From NCBI GenBank assembly GCA_021527695.1, contig JAKFAO010000011.1, forward strand, positions 868,001 to 932,000: a stretch of DNA of 64,000 nucleotides, given 5' to 3'. The position numbers and the translations under genes are program-made. The notes below the pieces were generated by a model, which did not search any database, was not told the DNA's origin, and worked only from the letters and a program-made list of their open reading frames with translations. Below are positions 51,567 to 64,000 of the stretch, one piece after another (position 1 is the stretch's first letter; each line of letters begins with the position of its first letter). This DNA comes from Naematelia aurantialba. Its lineage: Eukaryota > Basidiomycota > Tremellomycetes > Tremellales > Naemateliaceae.

Positions 51567-53740
51567 ATGAATCTGCATTCACTGACCGAGATGGCGTCGT
51601 TCTTTCTTGGGCCAGCTGCTGAGATCCTCACCTCGCTAACCAACCAGATGGGCGTCCAGGCTACTGACGTTCTGTCAATCGCGATCCGCGTTGCCGCCAT
51701 GGGTGTCTTCACGGCATATGCCAGAGAGTTGTTCCTATACTTGCGAGCCTCGCTGTCAATTTGTGCGTCCTACCTTGAGAGCCGCAGGAGGTCGCTAACG
51801 CATGGGCAGGGCTCTTTCCCACAGCATACATCACGTCCGATGATCCAGCATTTCCCTGGATCATGTCATATCTCGCTCAGGATCCCAAGGTCCAGGCGCA
51901 ACTCCGTTCATTCCGCCTCATCGCTTCCGACAGCCGGGAGACTAAGCGCATTGAGAGTAATCGTAACGGAGCCGCAAGAAAAGACAAGAAGAACCAAATC
52001 GTCGCGAGCAATTATTCCAGTTTCGTGGGAGGCGATGTTGTCGGACAAATGACACCCGTGGACAGTCAGTCTTCGTGGTCGAGAATGACTGTTTGGTTTG
52101 GTTGGCTCATGAACCAGATCAGAGCATCGTTGTGACCTTTCAAGGTCACCACTTGTGGATCAAACGAACCAAGGATGACTATGCCAAACGCGGTCAGACC
52201 TACGGCCTGGACCGTGTGGACCATCTGAAGGTGCAGTGAGTTGCTGCGTGTATCAGACTGACTTGATCTGTATTGACGCCTGTATTCAGAGCTTTCTTTT
52301 TCCAAGCCGAGGCCATCAAAGACTTTCTCGTCTTGGTTCATGACCACTACTACAAACGGATAGACAAAGAGGTCCTAATCTTCCACCCCTCGTGAATCTT
52401 CTGACTTGAACCACGCTTTGCACACTGACGTGAACAAGGCCTTGGAATGGCTCATGGGACGAACCCATCTCTCGCCCGGCTCGCCACTGGGACTCTGTGA
52501 TCCTTCCAAGCGAGGTCAAGGACAGTCTGGTCGCTGATGTGCAAGACTTCCTCTCGGATGAGGACAAGGAGTGGTATGCAGCGAGAGGTGAGCCATTTTG
52601 AACAGCCGTAGAACATGGGCTCATTTGTGTGCAAGGTATTCCGCATCGCCGAGGGTGAGTATCTAGTGTTGTCCTTGGGAGTAGCTGACTGTTCATAAAG
52701 ATACCTGCTCCACGGCCGCCCTGGTTCTGGCAAGACTACGCTTGGTAAGTGCCCAACCCGATAGGAAGACTTGAGCTCAGAAGAACAGTGACTGCCATTG
52801 CATCGCAGCTGAAACTCAACATTCGCGTCATAAACCCTGCCGGTCGTGGGTAAGTCGACGAGGCTGTGGAGGAACTGTAACATGAGATACTGATCTGATC
52901 GGAGCATGGACGATGGAAAGCTCAACATCATTTTCCGATCGTGCAGCCCGGGGGATCTGATTCTGATAGAGGACATGTAGGTGTTGACTGCCAACTCCAC
53001 AACTGATCTCGTTAGCGACTGTGTGATGCCAAAGAAACGTCAGGATGACGATGAAGACGAATTTGAGCCTGACACCAACACGAATGAGCCTGACCCGGGC
53101 AAGTACGGGCTGGCCCGCTCGACGGTGACCCTGTCGGGTCTGCTTAATGCGATTGACGGTGTATCGAGTCAGGAGGACTGCATTCTGTTTGCCACCACGT
53201 GAGTTGATTTTATATCCATGCGGCATTCCATTGACAAACAGGAACCACCCTGATCGCCTGGATCACGCGCTGGTCCGTCCTGGCCGATTCGACGTGCGAA
53301 TTGCCTTTTATGATGCGACACACAAGCAAGCCGCCGCTCTGTTCCGACACTTCTACCCACCTGCGAGTGTCCGACAGATCGTCAAGGAACTGGACAGTGA
53401 TGGGCCGATCGAGGAAGAGGAAATCCACGAAGCAGCCGAGAAACCCACAAGTGACGAAGACGAGCGCGATCTTCTGGCACAGCGGTTCGCAGAAATCGTC
53501 ATTCCCGCTGACGGCTCGAACGCTGCTTTGAACATCTCGATGGCTGCGCTCCAGGCATACCTCCTCGAGAACAAGAAAGATCCCCGAGGTGCGGTGGAAA
53601 AGGCCCCACTTTGGCTTGAGAAGCTGCGACAGGACAAATCCGCCATGGATGAGCGCAGGAAGGCAAGGATGGAGGCCAAGACGGAGGAGTCGAAGTCGAT
53701 GATGCCGCTCACGCCTGTCTCTGATCACGCGCAGTTGTGA
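51567..53740 (+). CDS. BCS1-like AAA ATPase, mitochondrial
   Basis: ATG 51567 opens MNLHSLTEMASFFLG. A membrane segment lies near residues 40-60 (VAAMGVFTAYARELFLYLRA). The BCS1-specific domain has VVTFQGHHLWIKRTKDD. After several introns comes RHWDSVILPSEVKDSLVADV, then the AAA core: Walker A LLHGRPGSGKTTL, Walker B GDLILIEDIDCV, the sensor region LSGLLNAIDGVSSQED, ILFATTNHPDRLD and the arginine finger in ALVRPGRFDVRI. The acidic loop after Walker B (DDDEDEFEPDTNTN) is typical for fungal BCS1 relatives. Known Bcs1 translocates the Rieske protein, but fungi have many BCS1 paralogues, so the exact role is open. Confidence 0.9.
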
Positions 53741-53979
53741 GGCGAGCGTTGCAGGCTCTGACGCATCTGTATATGTACCATCCCATCTTGGTGCCATTCC
53801 ACGGCTTCACCAATAGGGCTCTGCTTTGATAGTTGATGCGATACTTGCGAACATGAACCTTTGGCAAAACCGATGTGGGACGCCACAACTCTATAGAGTG
53901 CCACGCCTCCACTCGCCCGTCCGTTTTGAAGAGCGTCCACGGGACGCAACCATCTCTCAACAACGTACATCCATCTACA

Positions 53980-54521
53980 ATGATCTGGCGGTTGCTGACT
54001 GTTCTCCTCTTGCCTACGCTGGTGTTTGCCCAATTCGGCTCCTTCTTCCAAGGCGGCTTCCCGTTTGGCCAGCACCCCTTCCATCAGCAGGAGCACGAGT
54101 CGGGTCACGCTCCGAGGCAGCACAAGGGCTGGAGCGAGATGGATTCCGGTGCGTCGACTGGGCGTGCTATATGCGCCTGTTGCTCTACGGAATCTCACAT
54201 GCAGTGGACGACCGGCTCACTCAAACAGTGCACTGCAGAGCGGGATATGTCTGCCCGGCGAGCCTGGCCTGCGTGCCTACACCAGCCGACTGTCCTTGCC
54301 CTTACCCGTAAGTCCTGGTGTCTTGGTTTCCATTCTCGCCTCAACTACCTCACTGCTTCCTTGAACCCATGGAGCTGACCGGTGCGTGCAGAGAGGACAT
54401 CAAGTGCGTGATTCCAGACCACCGAGACAGAGACGAAGGCGAGGGACCGCCCTTTGTTTGCGTGAGGGGACACGGTGCTAGCGCGTGCGAGGACGTCAAC
54501 AGCTTCTCCAAGCCAATATGA
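53980..54521 (+). CDS. LCL2: LCL2-like secreted/ER protein
   Basis: LCL2 (long chronological lifespan 2) proteins are small secretory-pathway proteins linked to ER-associated degradation. ATG 53980 opens MIWRLLTVLLLPTLVFAQF, a clear signal peptide with cleavage likely after VFA. A Phe/Gly/Gln/His-rich stretch follows (FGSFFQGGFPFGQHPFHQQ). After a 60-nt intron comes the conserved cysteine block VHCRAGYVCPASLACVPTP, then DCPCPYPEDIKCVIP. It ends CEDVNSFSKPI. Two introns, both with good splice sites. Converges on UBA4. Confidence 0.88.
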
Positions 54522-54597
54522 TCTCTATGGACAACAGGATGCATGCATGAGGCGTAGATGGACTGGATGCTGGGCACCAGGAGCCTAGAGTCTTATC

Positions 54598-56221
54598 TCA
54601 ATAGATTGGAAACGTCGGATCCACCTCTCGACTATATGCGACTAGGCCGCCTCGGACATCGCGTACTCTGATTTGGGGCGACGCCCTGGCCAATGCTTGT
54701 GCGGCGACCAGCGAGTCGTTGCCCTTCCGGCAGAGCAAGATCACCTCGTCAGAGGTTACGATAGCATCGGGCGACGACAGGATAGTGTCAAAGGGGATAT
54801 CTACGAGCGTCAGGGCGGGAAGCGACGACAACATGGGACAGAAACACACTCTTCGTGCCCTGGAGGGAGCAGATCCCATACTCGACGGGCGAGCGGGTGT
54901 CAACGACTAGCGGACCGCGGGTGGTGCTCGGCTCGAGCAGACGTGCAAACTCCTGCACTGCATGAGTAAGGGTCTGAGGCGTGCAGACCACTGTCTTGAC
55001 GCACCTTTGCACTTAGTCTCTCGGTTGGAACTGCATCTTGAGTTACGAGAGCAGGAGCGGCCGGGCCAGCGCAGAAGGCTTCGTAGCCCAACTCCTCTAG
55101 GTTGTCTGGCAACGTCGCCTCCTCGCCACAAGCGATGCAGTCCCTTCGCGGCCCCCGCATCCGCACAGTCCGAATGAGTGGAGTACCCCCCAGATGCAGG
55201 AGCTGCAGAACGGGCTGCTCATCTGCGAGAGCTGCTCAGCACACCCAGGCACTGCACTTCTGGCGCCTCCACTGCTCACCTGCTTTGCCCACGATGAGCT
55301 TGATCACCTCGCTCGCCATGCCGACCCCTACCATTCCCACGACCGCCCCCCAGACCCCTACCTCCTCACACACCCCTTCGCTTCCACTGCCTTGAACCAC
55401 TTTCGGCCACAGGCATCTATAACACGCCCGTCTCTTGCCCCCGACATCCCCGCCGTATACAGCCCATTTTCCCGCGCTGGAAATTGCTGCACCAGAAACG
55501 AGAGGTATCCTACGCTTCGTGGATAGGTCGGAAAGCAGGTACCGTGTGAGGGGTCGGTCTGTGCAGTCTACCAGGATGTCGTAGCTTGCCAGCTGCTCCT
55601 CTGCTGTCGAGGGGACGATGGCAGTGGGGATAGCGAGAGCATTGACGTTGGGGTTGAGTCTGCCCTGGCCGTCAGCTGGCCACCTCTTCGTCCTGGTAAA
55701 TGGAAACCAACGCTCCGATAGCCAGTTGAGCTGAACGAGCTTTATTCATGCCAACACGTTCAGTGGTATGCAGCACCTGTCGATGCAGATTTGACAGCGA
55801 TACATCATCGTGGTCAAAGATTCCAATGGTGCCTGCAGGTGTGAGCACGATGTCTGTGGAGGTGTACACGAGTGCACGACGCCTGTGGATGTGTGCACGG
55901 TGTCTGTGGGATGCCGTCGAGGGCTCGCAACGCACCCACACCTGCTCCCGCAAGATACTGCAGTACCGGACATCCCAGCCCGCCTGCACCAATCACAGCC
56001 ACACGCGCTCGCTTCAGCTTAACCTGGCCTGCATGGTCATCAGCCTGAACTGGCCCTTACGCAGCGGAAAGATTCTCCAACATGAATGCAGACAACTCAC
56101 CTGGCAGACCAAAGTCAGGCATGATCATCTGCCGCCCGTACCGCTCATATTCTTCAAGTGTGAGGGGCCGCTCTTCGCTGCCCGCGTGCTGTAGCCCTGA
56201 CCACGGACCAGCCTCACTCAT
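54598..56221 (-). CDS. UBA4: UBA4/MOCS3: Urm1-activating adenylyl- and sulfurtransferase
   Basis: Activates the ubiquitin-like Urm1 for tRNA thiolation and supplies sulfur for related steps. The N-terminal ThiF/E1-like domain shows [20 protein letters not shown], the nucleotide loop [40 protein letters not shown] and [20 protein letters not shown]. Zinc-binding cysteines follow ([10 protein letters not shown]). The C-terminal rhodanese domain has [15 protein letters not shown] and the active-site loop [15 protein letters not shown] with its cysteine. It ends [11 protein letters not shown]. The intron after the nucleotide loop is longer than usual and contains imperfect GTGCAC/CACAG repeats (55840-55930). 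Confidence 0.93.
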
Positions 56222-56346
56222 CTCGAAGAGGTCCTAGCCGTGGGGATACAGTTGAACTGATACGTTGCAAAAAAATGAATGCAGAAACCGAGGCATGGTC
56301 TTAGTAGCGGACCAACAAAGTGGAGGCCGAGCAAATGCTGCATCTT

Positions 56347-59300
56347 TTACAACAGCTCGGATCTCACAGGCTCCACAAGGACCATCTTGACCTTGCCTCT
56401 CTGCGTGTTGGCGTCCTTCTCAATCCCCACCTCGACCACAACCTTGTCAAACACGCCCACCTCTGCGGACCCTGCACCATCGGCTGTTGGCAGGCGAAGG
56501 ACGTAGTTTTCAGCATCAAAGTCGTGTGCGTCTTTACTGAACGTAATCAACCCCTCGAGACCCAGTCTAAACATGTCAGCGATCCCATCTGGTCACGAGA
56601 AAAGCATGGCTCTCAATATACCGAGGGCAAACCTACTTTGACACAAAGACCGCCATACCATTCCTGAACACGCGAATGACATATGCCTCCTCTCGGCTTC
56701 GACCACTACCACCATTTGCCGAACCTCGGGCTTTCAGCGCCAATCCGACGTAGAACTCGACACTTGCTCGTCCAGCCATCTGAGCTAGCCTATGGCGCTT
56801 ATTCACCACGCTCAGCGTCTTCTCGACGTGTGATTTTGACTGCAACGATGGGTGCAGAGGCGTGTAGTTAATCGCAGCTGCCAGTTGCCTGTGAGCCAGG
56901 ACGTCGGCATATCGCCGGATCGGGGACTGTAACAGTGTCAGCCATTGGCATCGATCAGCGGATAGTGACTACACACGGTAAAGTGAGTGTAGATTGGCGT
57001 AGCAAGCCCATAATGCCCATAGGATTCTTTCGAAACGCTGCCTGAACTGAAGTACTCTGCCGAAAGCATACAGCGGGTCGCCATGACGCGAACAAGGAAA
57101 TTGAAATCGGGTTCTTTAGGGTCCTGATCACGATAAGTTTTGTCTCACGCTATATGTGGGAGCTGCTTACCACGCAGGCGTCGAGCGATTTTGCCAGTGC
57201 GCCAGAACTCGAGACGTCTAATGTCATTCCCTTGCGCTTCAGCAATATGTCCTGTAAAGCCTCAAAGTTGGTTTTTGGCGGTGCGCCATGTCGCCTGCCC
57301 CGTATCAGCATTTGTGCTTCCACCCAAATGGCAGGACTTGCCTGAGCACAGCTGTCGAGGGAAAGGTTTCTTGGATCTTGCCTGCCACACTGATATTCGC
57401 TAAAAGCATAAACTCCTCAACCAAGCTGTTGGTTTCCCGCTGTTGTTTCTGCTCGATGTCGATAGGCTCCGCGCTCTCCGACGAGTCTAGATGGATCTTT
57501 AGTTCTGGGCTAGACAACGCGAGTGCTCCGGCCCGCATTCGAGCCGCCTTCAACTTGATGGCCATCTCATTTAGAAGGCGGATCGATTCCGTGAGAGGAT
57601 CGTTTAGAGAGCTAAACAACATCAGCAAGAGGCTTCATTTCGTTAGTCGAATCTCACGGATCGTCCTTGCGGAGTTGGGCAGCCTCGTAACTGAAAGCCT
57701 CTTTTGAGGCAATGACAGATTTGACGAATCGGACATGTACAATCTCGGCCTCCGGGTTGAGCTCCTAAAAATACATGTCAGCGCTGCAGTGCCTAATGAT
57801 CCCAGAGAATCTCGGCCGTACCCAAATCACTGAAAATGCCAGCCTTTCGACGAAAGGTCGCAACGAGCACAAGTTGGTGCCAAGGAGAGCTGGCAACATA
57901 TCAATGCGCTTATCAACGAGGTAGACTGTTGTTCCCCGGGATGCTGCTTCGGAATCCATGGGGTTATCGGGAAGGACGAAGTGAGAAACATCGGCAATAT
58001 CTAGCAGCAATCAGTACATCGGTAATAAAAAAGCTCAACACGCTACTCACGAACGCCGGCTTCGACGTTGCCATTTGGCAGTCTACGGGCATGAAGAGCA
58101 TCATCGATGTCCTGACAGCCTGTGAACGATCAGCCAGAACGGTCGTCACGAGCAAAGACATAACCTACTAGGCGGATCGATGCTGCAGACAATTAGATCC
58201 CTCAGATCCTCACGATCTCGCCATTCAATCCTTCCTTCATCCTTTGGCGGAACGACCCATTTGTCTCCCTCAGTCGGTAGACAACCCAAGATGGCCTTGC
58301 CGAACGGGCGATATGGCACCTCGTATTCGAGCAACAAGCTTTCTTGCTCAGCTTCTTTTCTCTCGACCTGCCCCAAAGACCGGACAAAATGACCATCAGG
58401 ATAACGCGAGTTTGAAGACCAGCTGTCGATTGTCACGAGGATCTTCTGATCAAGCAATTGAGGGGCTTGTCGGGTTCGAAGCCGGATACGTGGGAGTGTC
58501 CGAGATAGAGGAGTTGCGAAGACCGTTTGTTGCGATAGGGAAGTCAAGGCGGAAGATGGAAGAGATGATCGGTCGATATGGCAGACATAGCTAACAGCAG
58601 GTTAGTTGCTAACCTATGGAATGAAATAGGCCTCACGCTCGCCAATTGCGCTTCATTACGCCAATAACCTTCCCTGTGGGTTGTATGTCTCGAGGCTTCT
58701 TGCGCGTTTCTTCGTCAACCTCCATCTTCTCGACCTTCTCCGTTTGTTTCTCCCCGTCGTCGAAACCGGGGCCCTCATCGTCGTCCGCATCGTCATCCCG
58801 AAGGGCAACTAGTCATCATCAGCGGGGCCACAGAAAGAACTGATTGCAACATACTGTCTTGGTCTAGCACTTCTTCTCCAGGCGCTTTCCACTCAGACTT
58901 GGGGAAGACCTCAACAACCACCACATCGCCTTGTACAGAGCGATTCATAGCCTCCCGACCGACCAGAAGAACTGGCTTGGAGAAACCGGGTACATTGACA
59001 GTTCCCTGCGACATCAGGTCGTGGCCACTTTTGTCTGATTGAGATACCTACCTCCAGATAATTGTATTGATTTGCGTTGAAATGACCCTGATGATACCGT
59101 CCAATTTTTACACCTGCAGTCAGGGCGTCTAATGGAAGATACTATACCACATGTCAGCCGCCTTTAGGTGCATTTGTCTCTGAAGACTAACTTCGTCATA
59201 TATCCGTTTTGCCTTCCTTTCCCCCGACTGCACCTCGTCTACACCGCCGACAACGAGGTCGACCAGTGATTGCCTCACGTCCACTTCCAGGCCATCGACA

Positions 59301-60158
59301 TACTCGCGAGCACTGCAAGCTAGCAAGCCTTCGCCCTCAGCGAGCTCGCGATTTCGACGGTCATCGGTGAGCAATATCAGTCGGGGAGGATTGGGGATGG
59401 ATGACTGCAAGTGCTCGTTGTAGAAATGTAAGCTTCGTCGGATCGCTATGGGCTTCATCAGCAATCAACCCCCCGCGACAGTATATTCTCTCACCTCGGT
59501 CATTCCTGTCATTTACGCCTTCCTTCTCCTCCCCGTCGATCCGCTGAACTGTGGCTGTCTCCCTCCTTTCCTCATTCCACCATACCCACACAAATCTCTC
59601 TTCGTCTTGGATCAACTGCTGTAGCCGGTTATAGAGCGGAAGAGATCGGTGACGAGTTTCGCGGATTGTAGTAGAAGGGATTATCAATGGCAATTTAGCA
59701 GGGAGGCTTGTCAAAAGGTCCATCTGCAGGTTGACACGGTCAGTTTACAGCATAAAGTAGCACACAAACACGAGCGTACCTGATGCAAGACGATATTCGT
59801 GTCAATAACTAGCCAGTGGCCCTCGGCATAGGCGAGCCTGGTATGCTTTCTATATCCAGTGGTAGGCAAGACGGGCTTGTAGCCGGGAAATTCCCGACAG
59901 AAAAGACATGCCTCGAAGCCACATGGAATGTCATCCCGCACGTATCGCTCACGAAGGTCTGGGTAGCAATGCTGGTCAGTCAAACATACCAGATCACGAT
60001 ACTCGCCAACACATACTTGTCTGGACCTTCCCTCTGGCCGTTTTCTTCAGAAACTTTGTCTGAGCAAGTGGCACATCGGCTCTAGATCGTTTGAGGATCG
60101 TGATTACTGGGTGACTCCTCGAGGAGCCCACTGATGCAGTCGCCGTCGCTGCTGCCAT
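56347..60158 (-). CDS. DIS3: DIS3/RRP44, catalytic exosome ribonuclease
   Basis: 3'-5' exoribonuclease and endonuclease of the RNA exosome. ATG 60158 opens [20 protein letters not shown]. The N-terminal CR3-type cysteines lie around [17 protein letters not shown], followed by the PIN domain ([28 protein letters not shown]). Cold-shock domains come next ([20 protein letters not shown] ... [19 protein letters not shown]). The RNB catalytic site is [17 protein letters not shown], with ADVSHFVLP and [14 protein letters not shown] after it. An S1 domain ends the protein ([19 protein letters not shown]), which finishes VEPVRSELL. All catalytic aspartates expected for RNB and the visible PIN acids are present. 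More than ten introns. Confidence 0.94.
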
Positions 60159-60337
60159 GCTCGAGCTGACTCTACAATGGGTTGGTCGTTCGTAGAGGTG
60201 CAGACTTTTAGTAGAGAACTCTCCTCCACCTGGCCAATCCTTATCCGATCCTCCCCTCACAACCTAGACGCGGGGCTCCACATCCAAGTAGGGATCGCCT
60301 TGTACTCACTGTTATACATTGGATCCTCGGCAACATC

Positions 60338-62120
60338 ATGTCAGCGCCAGCGGCAGTCGACACATCGGACAGGAATAAGGAGAAGCTCAGGATAGGTTTC
60401 ATACACCCAGATCTGGGCTTAGGTTGGGCGTACTCTATCCTCTCCTGCGCAGGTTACTAACCGTCTCCTCAGGAGGAGCAGAACGACTGGTTGTGGACGC
60501 GGCCGTGTCGCTGCAGCGGAGAGGGCACGATGTGGTCATGTTCACATCACGACATGATCCATCTCGATGCTTTGAGGAGACCCGTGATGGTGAGTTGTCA
60601 GAGTTATAGAGCCCTCTGTAGCTGATTGCCGCAGGCACACTCGCCGTACATGTTCTGGGCTCGGCTCTCCCTATGCGCTTGCACCCACGTGTACCGTTGA
60701 CTATCCTGTTTTCCATCTTACGATCACTCCTCCTGACTCTGCTTCTCATCCTCTCTTCCTGGATCCCCCCGCCATCTGGTCTGATCAATCCGGTCGCCCC
60801 GCTGGGCAAGTTCGACATCTTCATTGTCGACCAGCAATCAGTCTGCGTACCCTTACTCCGGTTTGTACTTGGGACCAGAGTCGTCTTCTACTGCCACTTT
60901 CCGGATAAACTGCTCTCTGGCGGCTGGGAGGTGGGAGAGGATAACGCTGGTGAAGGACCGAAGAGGACCGGTGTCGGCATTGCGAAGAAGTTGTACCGCT
61001 GGCCGGTAGACAAGCTGGAAGAATGGACTACTGGTACGTTGCCCGAGCTATAATTTAGTTCATGAAGCTGATGCAATGTCCAGGACAAGCTGACGTCGTT
61101 CTTTCCAATTCGCAATTCACGTCACGAGTTTACAGCCGATCATTCCCCTCACTGGCCAAGCGGCCTCCGAGAGTAGTGTATCCGTGTATTGATGTCGAAG
61201 CATACCGTGCGAAGACTTCGAGAAAGGGCAAAGGTAAAGCCGAAGAAGGGGTCAATCTCATCATGTCGTAAGCCATCGTACACGAGTGGAGGGGGCGGTA
61301 GAGCTTATAGGTTTCCAGAGATCGCCCCACACTGCTATCCCTCAACCGTTTTGAGGCGAAGAAGAACGCAGCATTGGCCCTAAGCTCGTTTGCTGCTCTT
61401 CGAGACGATGCTCTCATCCCTGACAGCCGTGCAACAGATTTGCGGCTGGTGATAGCTGGTACGTGGGAAGAATTCACCAGTGACACTACTGACAAGCCAT
61501 TAGGAGGGTACGACTCGTCGCTTCCAGACAATATCGAAACCCTTGCACGGTTGCAGGACCTCTGTGACGAGCTGTTGCTTTCGCATCATACCCTTACGTC
61601 GCCCGAGTCTGCTCCTCCGCCTGACCACACTCAAGTCTTGTTCCTCTTAAACTTTTCTACGGCACAGCGGTCTTACCTGCTCACCTCGCCCTCAACACTG
61701 GCTCTTCTCTATACGCCCGCGAATGAACATTTCGGGATTGTGCCTCTCGAAGCGATGGCGTGCGGTCTGCCTGTCTTAGCAGCAGATTCCGGAGGGCCAA
61801 CCGAAACAATCATCAGTCTGCCGGAAGCAGGAGCGACCGGGATACTGAGAGCGCCAACTGTTCAGGAGTGGGCACCGGCGTTGGCAGAGCTGGTGGAACT
61901 GGGTGCCGCCAAGAGGGAGGAATTGAGCCGTGCAGCTAAGGAGCGTGTGGAGAGCAAGTTCAGCTTGAACACTTTGGGAAAGGAACTGGAGGACGCGTGT
62001 CGAGATGCGCTAGGCATGGGCGATCTCCATCGGCAAATCGGAGACCACCTTATCTTTGGTGGTCTAGGCCTGATGTTGACGAGCGGAGCAGTGCTGGCTG
62101 TAACATTGTTCATGAGCTGA
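60338..62120 (+). CDS. ALG2: ALG2, alpha-1,3/1,6-mannosyltransferase
   Basis: Adds the second and third mannoses to the dolichol-linked oligosaccharide on the cytosolic ER face. ATG 60338 opens [20 protein letters not shown]. Family blocks: [65 protein letters not shown] and [19 protein letters not shown]. The GT4 E-x7-E motif is [20 protein letters not shown]. Hydrophobic segments lie near residues 90-115 and at the C-terminus ([20 protein letters not shown]), consistent with membrane attachment. Divergent from DIS3 with only 179 bp between starts. Confidence 0.93.
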
Positions 62121-62161
62121 GTTTAGCCACTGCTTCTCGCATGGACCGATGCAAAAGTGCG

Positions 62162-63845
62162 CTACTGTGTGGGTGCATGCGAAGTCTCGGAGAAGGATAT
62201 TATGCGGATTAATGCGCTCGTGTCGTCTGAAGGCTCATACGAGGCCTGATTCCCATTCGTGATAATGGACGAGCGGCTGCCGATGACGCATGAAGAGTCA
62301 CTCTCGCTCTCCTCGTCAGAGTCATCTGATGAGACCAGCTCGAGCTGCCGAGATCGTCTGGAGCCAGTGGCCAGCAGCACGAGCGGCTGGTACGGGTGAA
62401 GTTGGCAAGATCCAACAGCGTCTATTCCAATCAGCATGTGGGATACGGGAATGAGGTGTGAAATTGACCAGATGCCACTTTGCTTTCATATACTGCCTCG
62501 CCCATTGACTGGGAGATATCCCACACTCTGAGTGTTCCATCCTAGCGGATTGTCAGCGGAGCAGACAGGAGCAGACACATGTGTGCAACTTGCCTCGTCA
62601 CCCGAGGACAGCCAGCGACCCCACGGGTCGATATCGAACCACAGCCGCTGATTTGTCAACCCCTTCCTCTCAAATTCCATGAATGGTCCCGTTGACGTAT
62701 TACGGGTATCGAAAGCCTGCATAACGTTGCACCGACGCGAAGCGACAAAGAGAACATGGGGGGAGAGGGGATGGAATGCAACCTATTTTCCGTCAGCGGG
62801 ACGTCACTGTTTTGGCGTCGTGGTTTACGACTGACCTGAGTAACGCCGCCACCCTTGATACCCTCAACATGTCCCACTGCAGAGGAGCCCGTATCCTCGC
62901 TGTAGAGCGAGACACTTCCCGCGAATGATCCCGCTGCTAGAAGACCTGAATAATCCGGACAGAATGCCAGTGCAGAGATGAAGCCTGATGAGAGCTGTCA
63001 ACTAGATGATTCCGCCTTCTACAGTCACAGGACAAACCCTTCTGGCCGCTCCTCTCCTTGCGCGTGTAACTAGTCTTCCAGCGTTCACCAGCCTCTCCAG
63101 GACTGGCAATGTCGAGCACCTCGATTGCTGAATCGTGGCCACCATATAGCCTGAGTGCTGGATCAGCGGAACGCACCGCGACGAGGCAAGCCTCTCACTT
63201 GGTAGCTGTTGGATTCCACGCCAAGCTGTGTGGGGCGACCATGCGCTCGCGATGGTCGATTATAGGATAAGCGGCCCGCACCTGTCCATTCGATATCAGT
63301 AGTGTCAAACGGTGATGTTCTCGCATGACTCACCCGGCCATCTGCAGCATCGACGAGGCGCACAGGGGTGTCCCGGACGCTTGCAGCGAAGCAAAGAGTG
63401 TCGCTCATCGAAGCAGAAGCAGAAGGAAACCAAGCAGTAGCATGGATCGCGTCCGGCTGCGCGAAGTTTCGAGGTTGAGATAATGCTCGTCCACCACCAT
63501 CGATGATGGGCCTATTGCGCATGAGTCTCACTCTCAGTAAAAGGTCGGGAGAGAGTACGGACGTATCAAAGATCCGGATAGTCCTGTCCTCAGAGATCGC
63601 AAGGACGCTTGAGCCATCTGCACACCTGCTATTAGTCAGCGATGTGGGTTGTTGTGACCAGCTGGGGCGCCTTACCATCTGGCATACCGGCAAAAGTTGT
63701 CGGTGACCTCGCTGTCCAGCTCAGACACCGTCACGCCGCTCAATTCGCGAGGGGCGGCAGAGAAGTCATACACTGGAGCCTGAGACCAAGCACTCGCGAT
63801 GCCATCCGCTGCAATGTCGGCATTACGCGGCTCGTCCTCCTGCAT
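62162..63845 (-). CDS. WD40-repeat protein, WRAP53/TCAB1-like
   Basis: ATG 63845 opens MQEDEPRNADIAADGIASAW. The repeats resemble telomerase Cajal body protein 1 relatives: CADGSSVLAISEDRTIRIFD, HATAWFPSAS, DTPVRLVDAADGRVRAAYPI followed by DHRERMVAPHSLAWNP, then LYAGYDSAIEVLD, LLAAGSFAGSVSLYSEDTG, HPLSPHVLFVASRRCNVMQA and WLSSGDEDGTLRVWDISQ. The tail is acidic (SSDDSDEESESDS). The fixed RAAYPIIDH-type segment is the best family clue; in animals it binds small Cajal body RNAs and telomerase RNA. A role in fungal RNA metabolism is inferred. The rest of the window, 63846-64000, is upstream sequence. Confidence 0.82.
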
Positions 63846-64000
63846 ACAGGCAAGCTGGTGAAGACAGAAATGCAGAAAAACAAGCGAAGAGGTCACACCT
63901 CCACCTATTGTCACCATCAATCTCCTTATTCTTTCCTCTTCGTCTCACCGCTCCGATCCCCTTGTTGCTGAGCGGAGAGTAACGTCGCATGGGGGCCAGT

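Noticed and set aside
1..64000. CRISPR arrays, prokaryotic operons or insertion sequences
   Set aside because: The window is eukaryotic throughout: spliceosomal introns, nuclear gene families and LTR retrotransposons. The only regular repeats are microsatellites, minisatellites and the 43-bp block.

Overview
This is eukaryotic, fungal DNA. Genes sit head-to-tail, head-to-head or tail-to-tail with gaps of a few hundred bases. Nearly all are cut by many short (about 35-60 nt) GT-AG introns. The proteins are fungal or general eukaryotic: APQ12, LCL2, MON1, Carbamoyl-phosphate synthase small chain with a mitochondrial presequence, and BCS1-type AAA ATPase. Intron density, intron size, GC level and self-primed chromovirus retrotransposons together suggest a basidiomycete, most likely a tremellomycete yeast. 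The species cannot be fixed from the sequence alone.

Layout. 96-7662 (+): transketolase, an aromatic-amino-acid-type decarboxylase, an APQ12 nuclear-envelope protein and an ALKBH6-like dioxygenase. 7763-11195 (-): an unknown 250-residue protein and CDP-diacylglycerol synthase. The latter shares a 325-bp divergent promoter, carrying a 26-bp palindrome, with a GNAT acetyltransferase (11521-12307, +). 12366-16226: a PP28/PDAP1-like protein (-), an unknown protein (+) and the body of a C2H2 zinc-finger gene (-). 16252-28819: a nested pair of Ty3/gypsy retrotransposons, both on the minus strand, with intact LTRs and 5-bp target duplications. 28834-31353 (-): the displaced first exon of the zinc-finger gene, then MON1. 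31354-34052 is a gene-poor gap. 34053-64000: dense housekeeping genes, including eIF2B gamma, an intronless membrane-anchored protein, carbamoyl-phosphate synthase small chain, a VHS-GAT adaptor, the complex I NDUFA9-type subunit, an RNF10/MAG2-type RING protein, TMEM14, a BCS1-like ATPase, LCL2, UBA4, DIS3/RRP44, ALG2 and a WRAP53-like WD40 protein.

The accessory part is the retroelement nest. The outer element (about 5.7 kb without its insert) landed with a CAATT duplication in a zinc-finger gene, apparently inside a 34-nt intron, and pushed the first exon 12.6 kb from the rest. The inner element (6864 bp) landed in the gag gene of the outer one with a CCTTG duplication. Both carry, two bases inside the 5' LTR, a 14-nt stretch exactly complementary to a site in their own LTR about 35 nt downstream of a TATA box. 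This is the arrangement of Tf1-type self-priming. Both have gag and pol overlapping in the -1 frame. Both also carry an open frame on the opposite strand between the end of pol and the 3' LTR: 217 codons in the inner element, and a short spliced remnant in the outer. The outer element lacks integrase and chromodomain although its two LTRs look identical, so it was either moved in trans or lost them very recently.

Coordinates of spliced genes run from the inferred ATG to the stop. Introns were placed by eye from splice signals and family conservation, so internal exon borders are less certain than gene limits.
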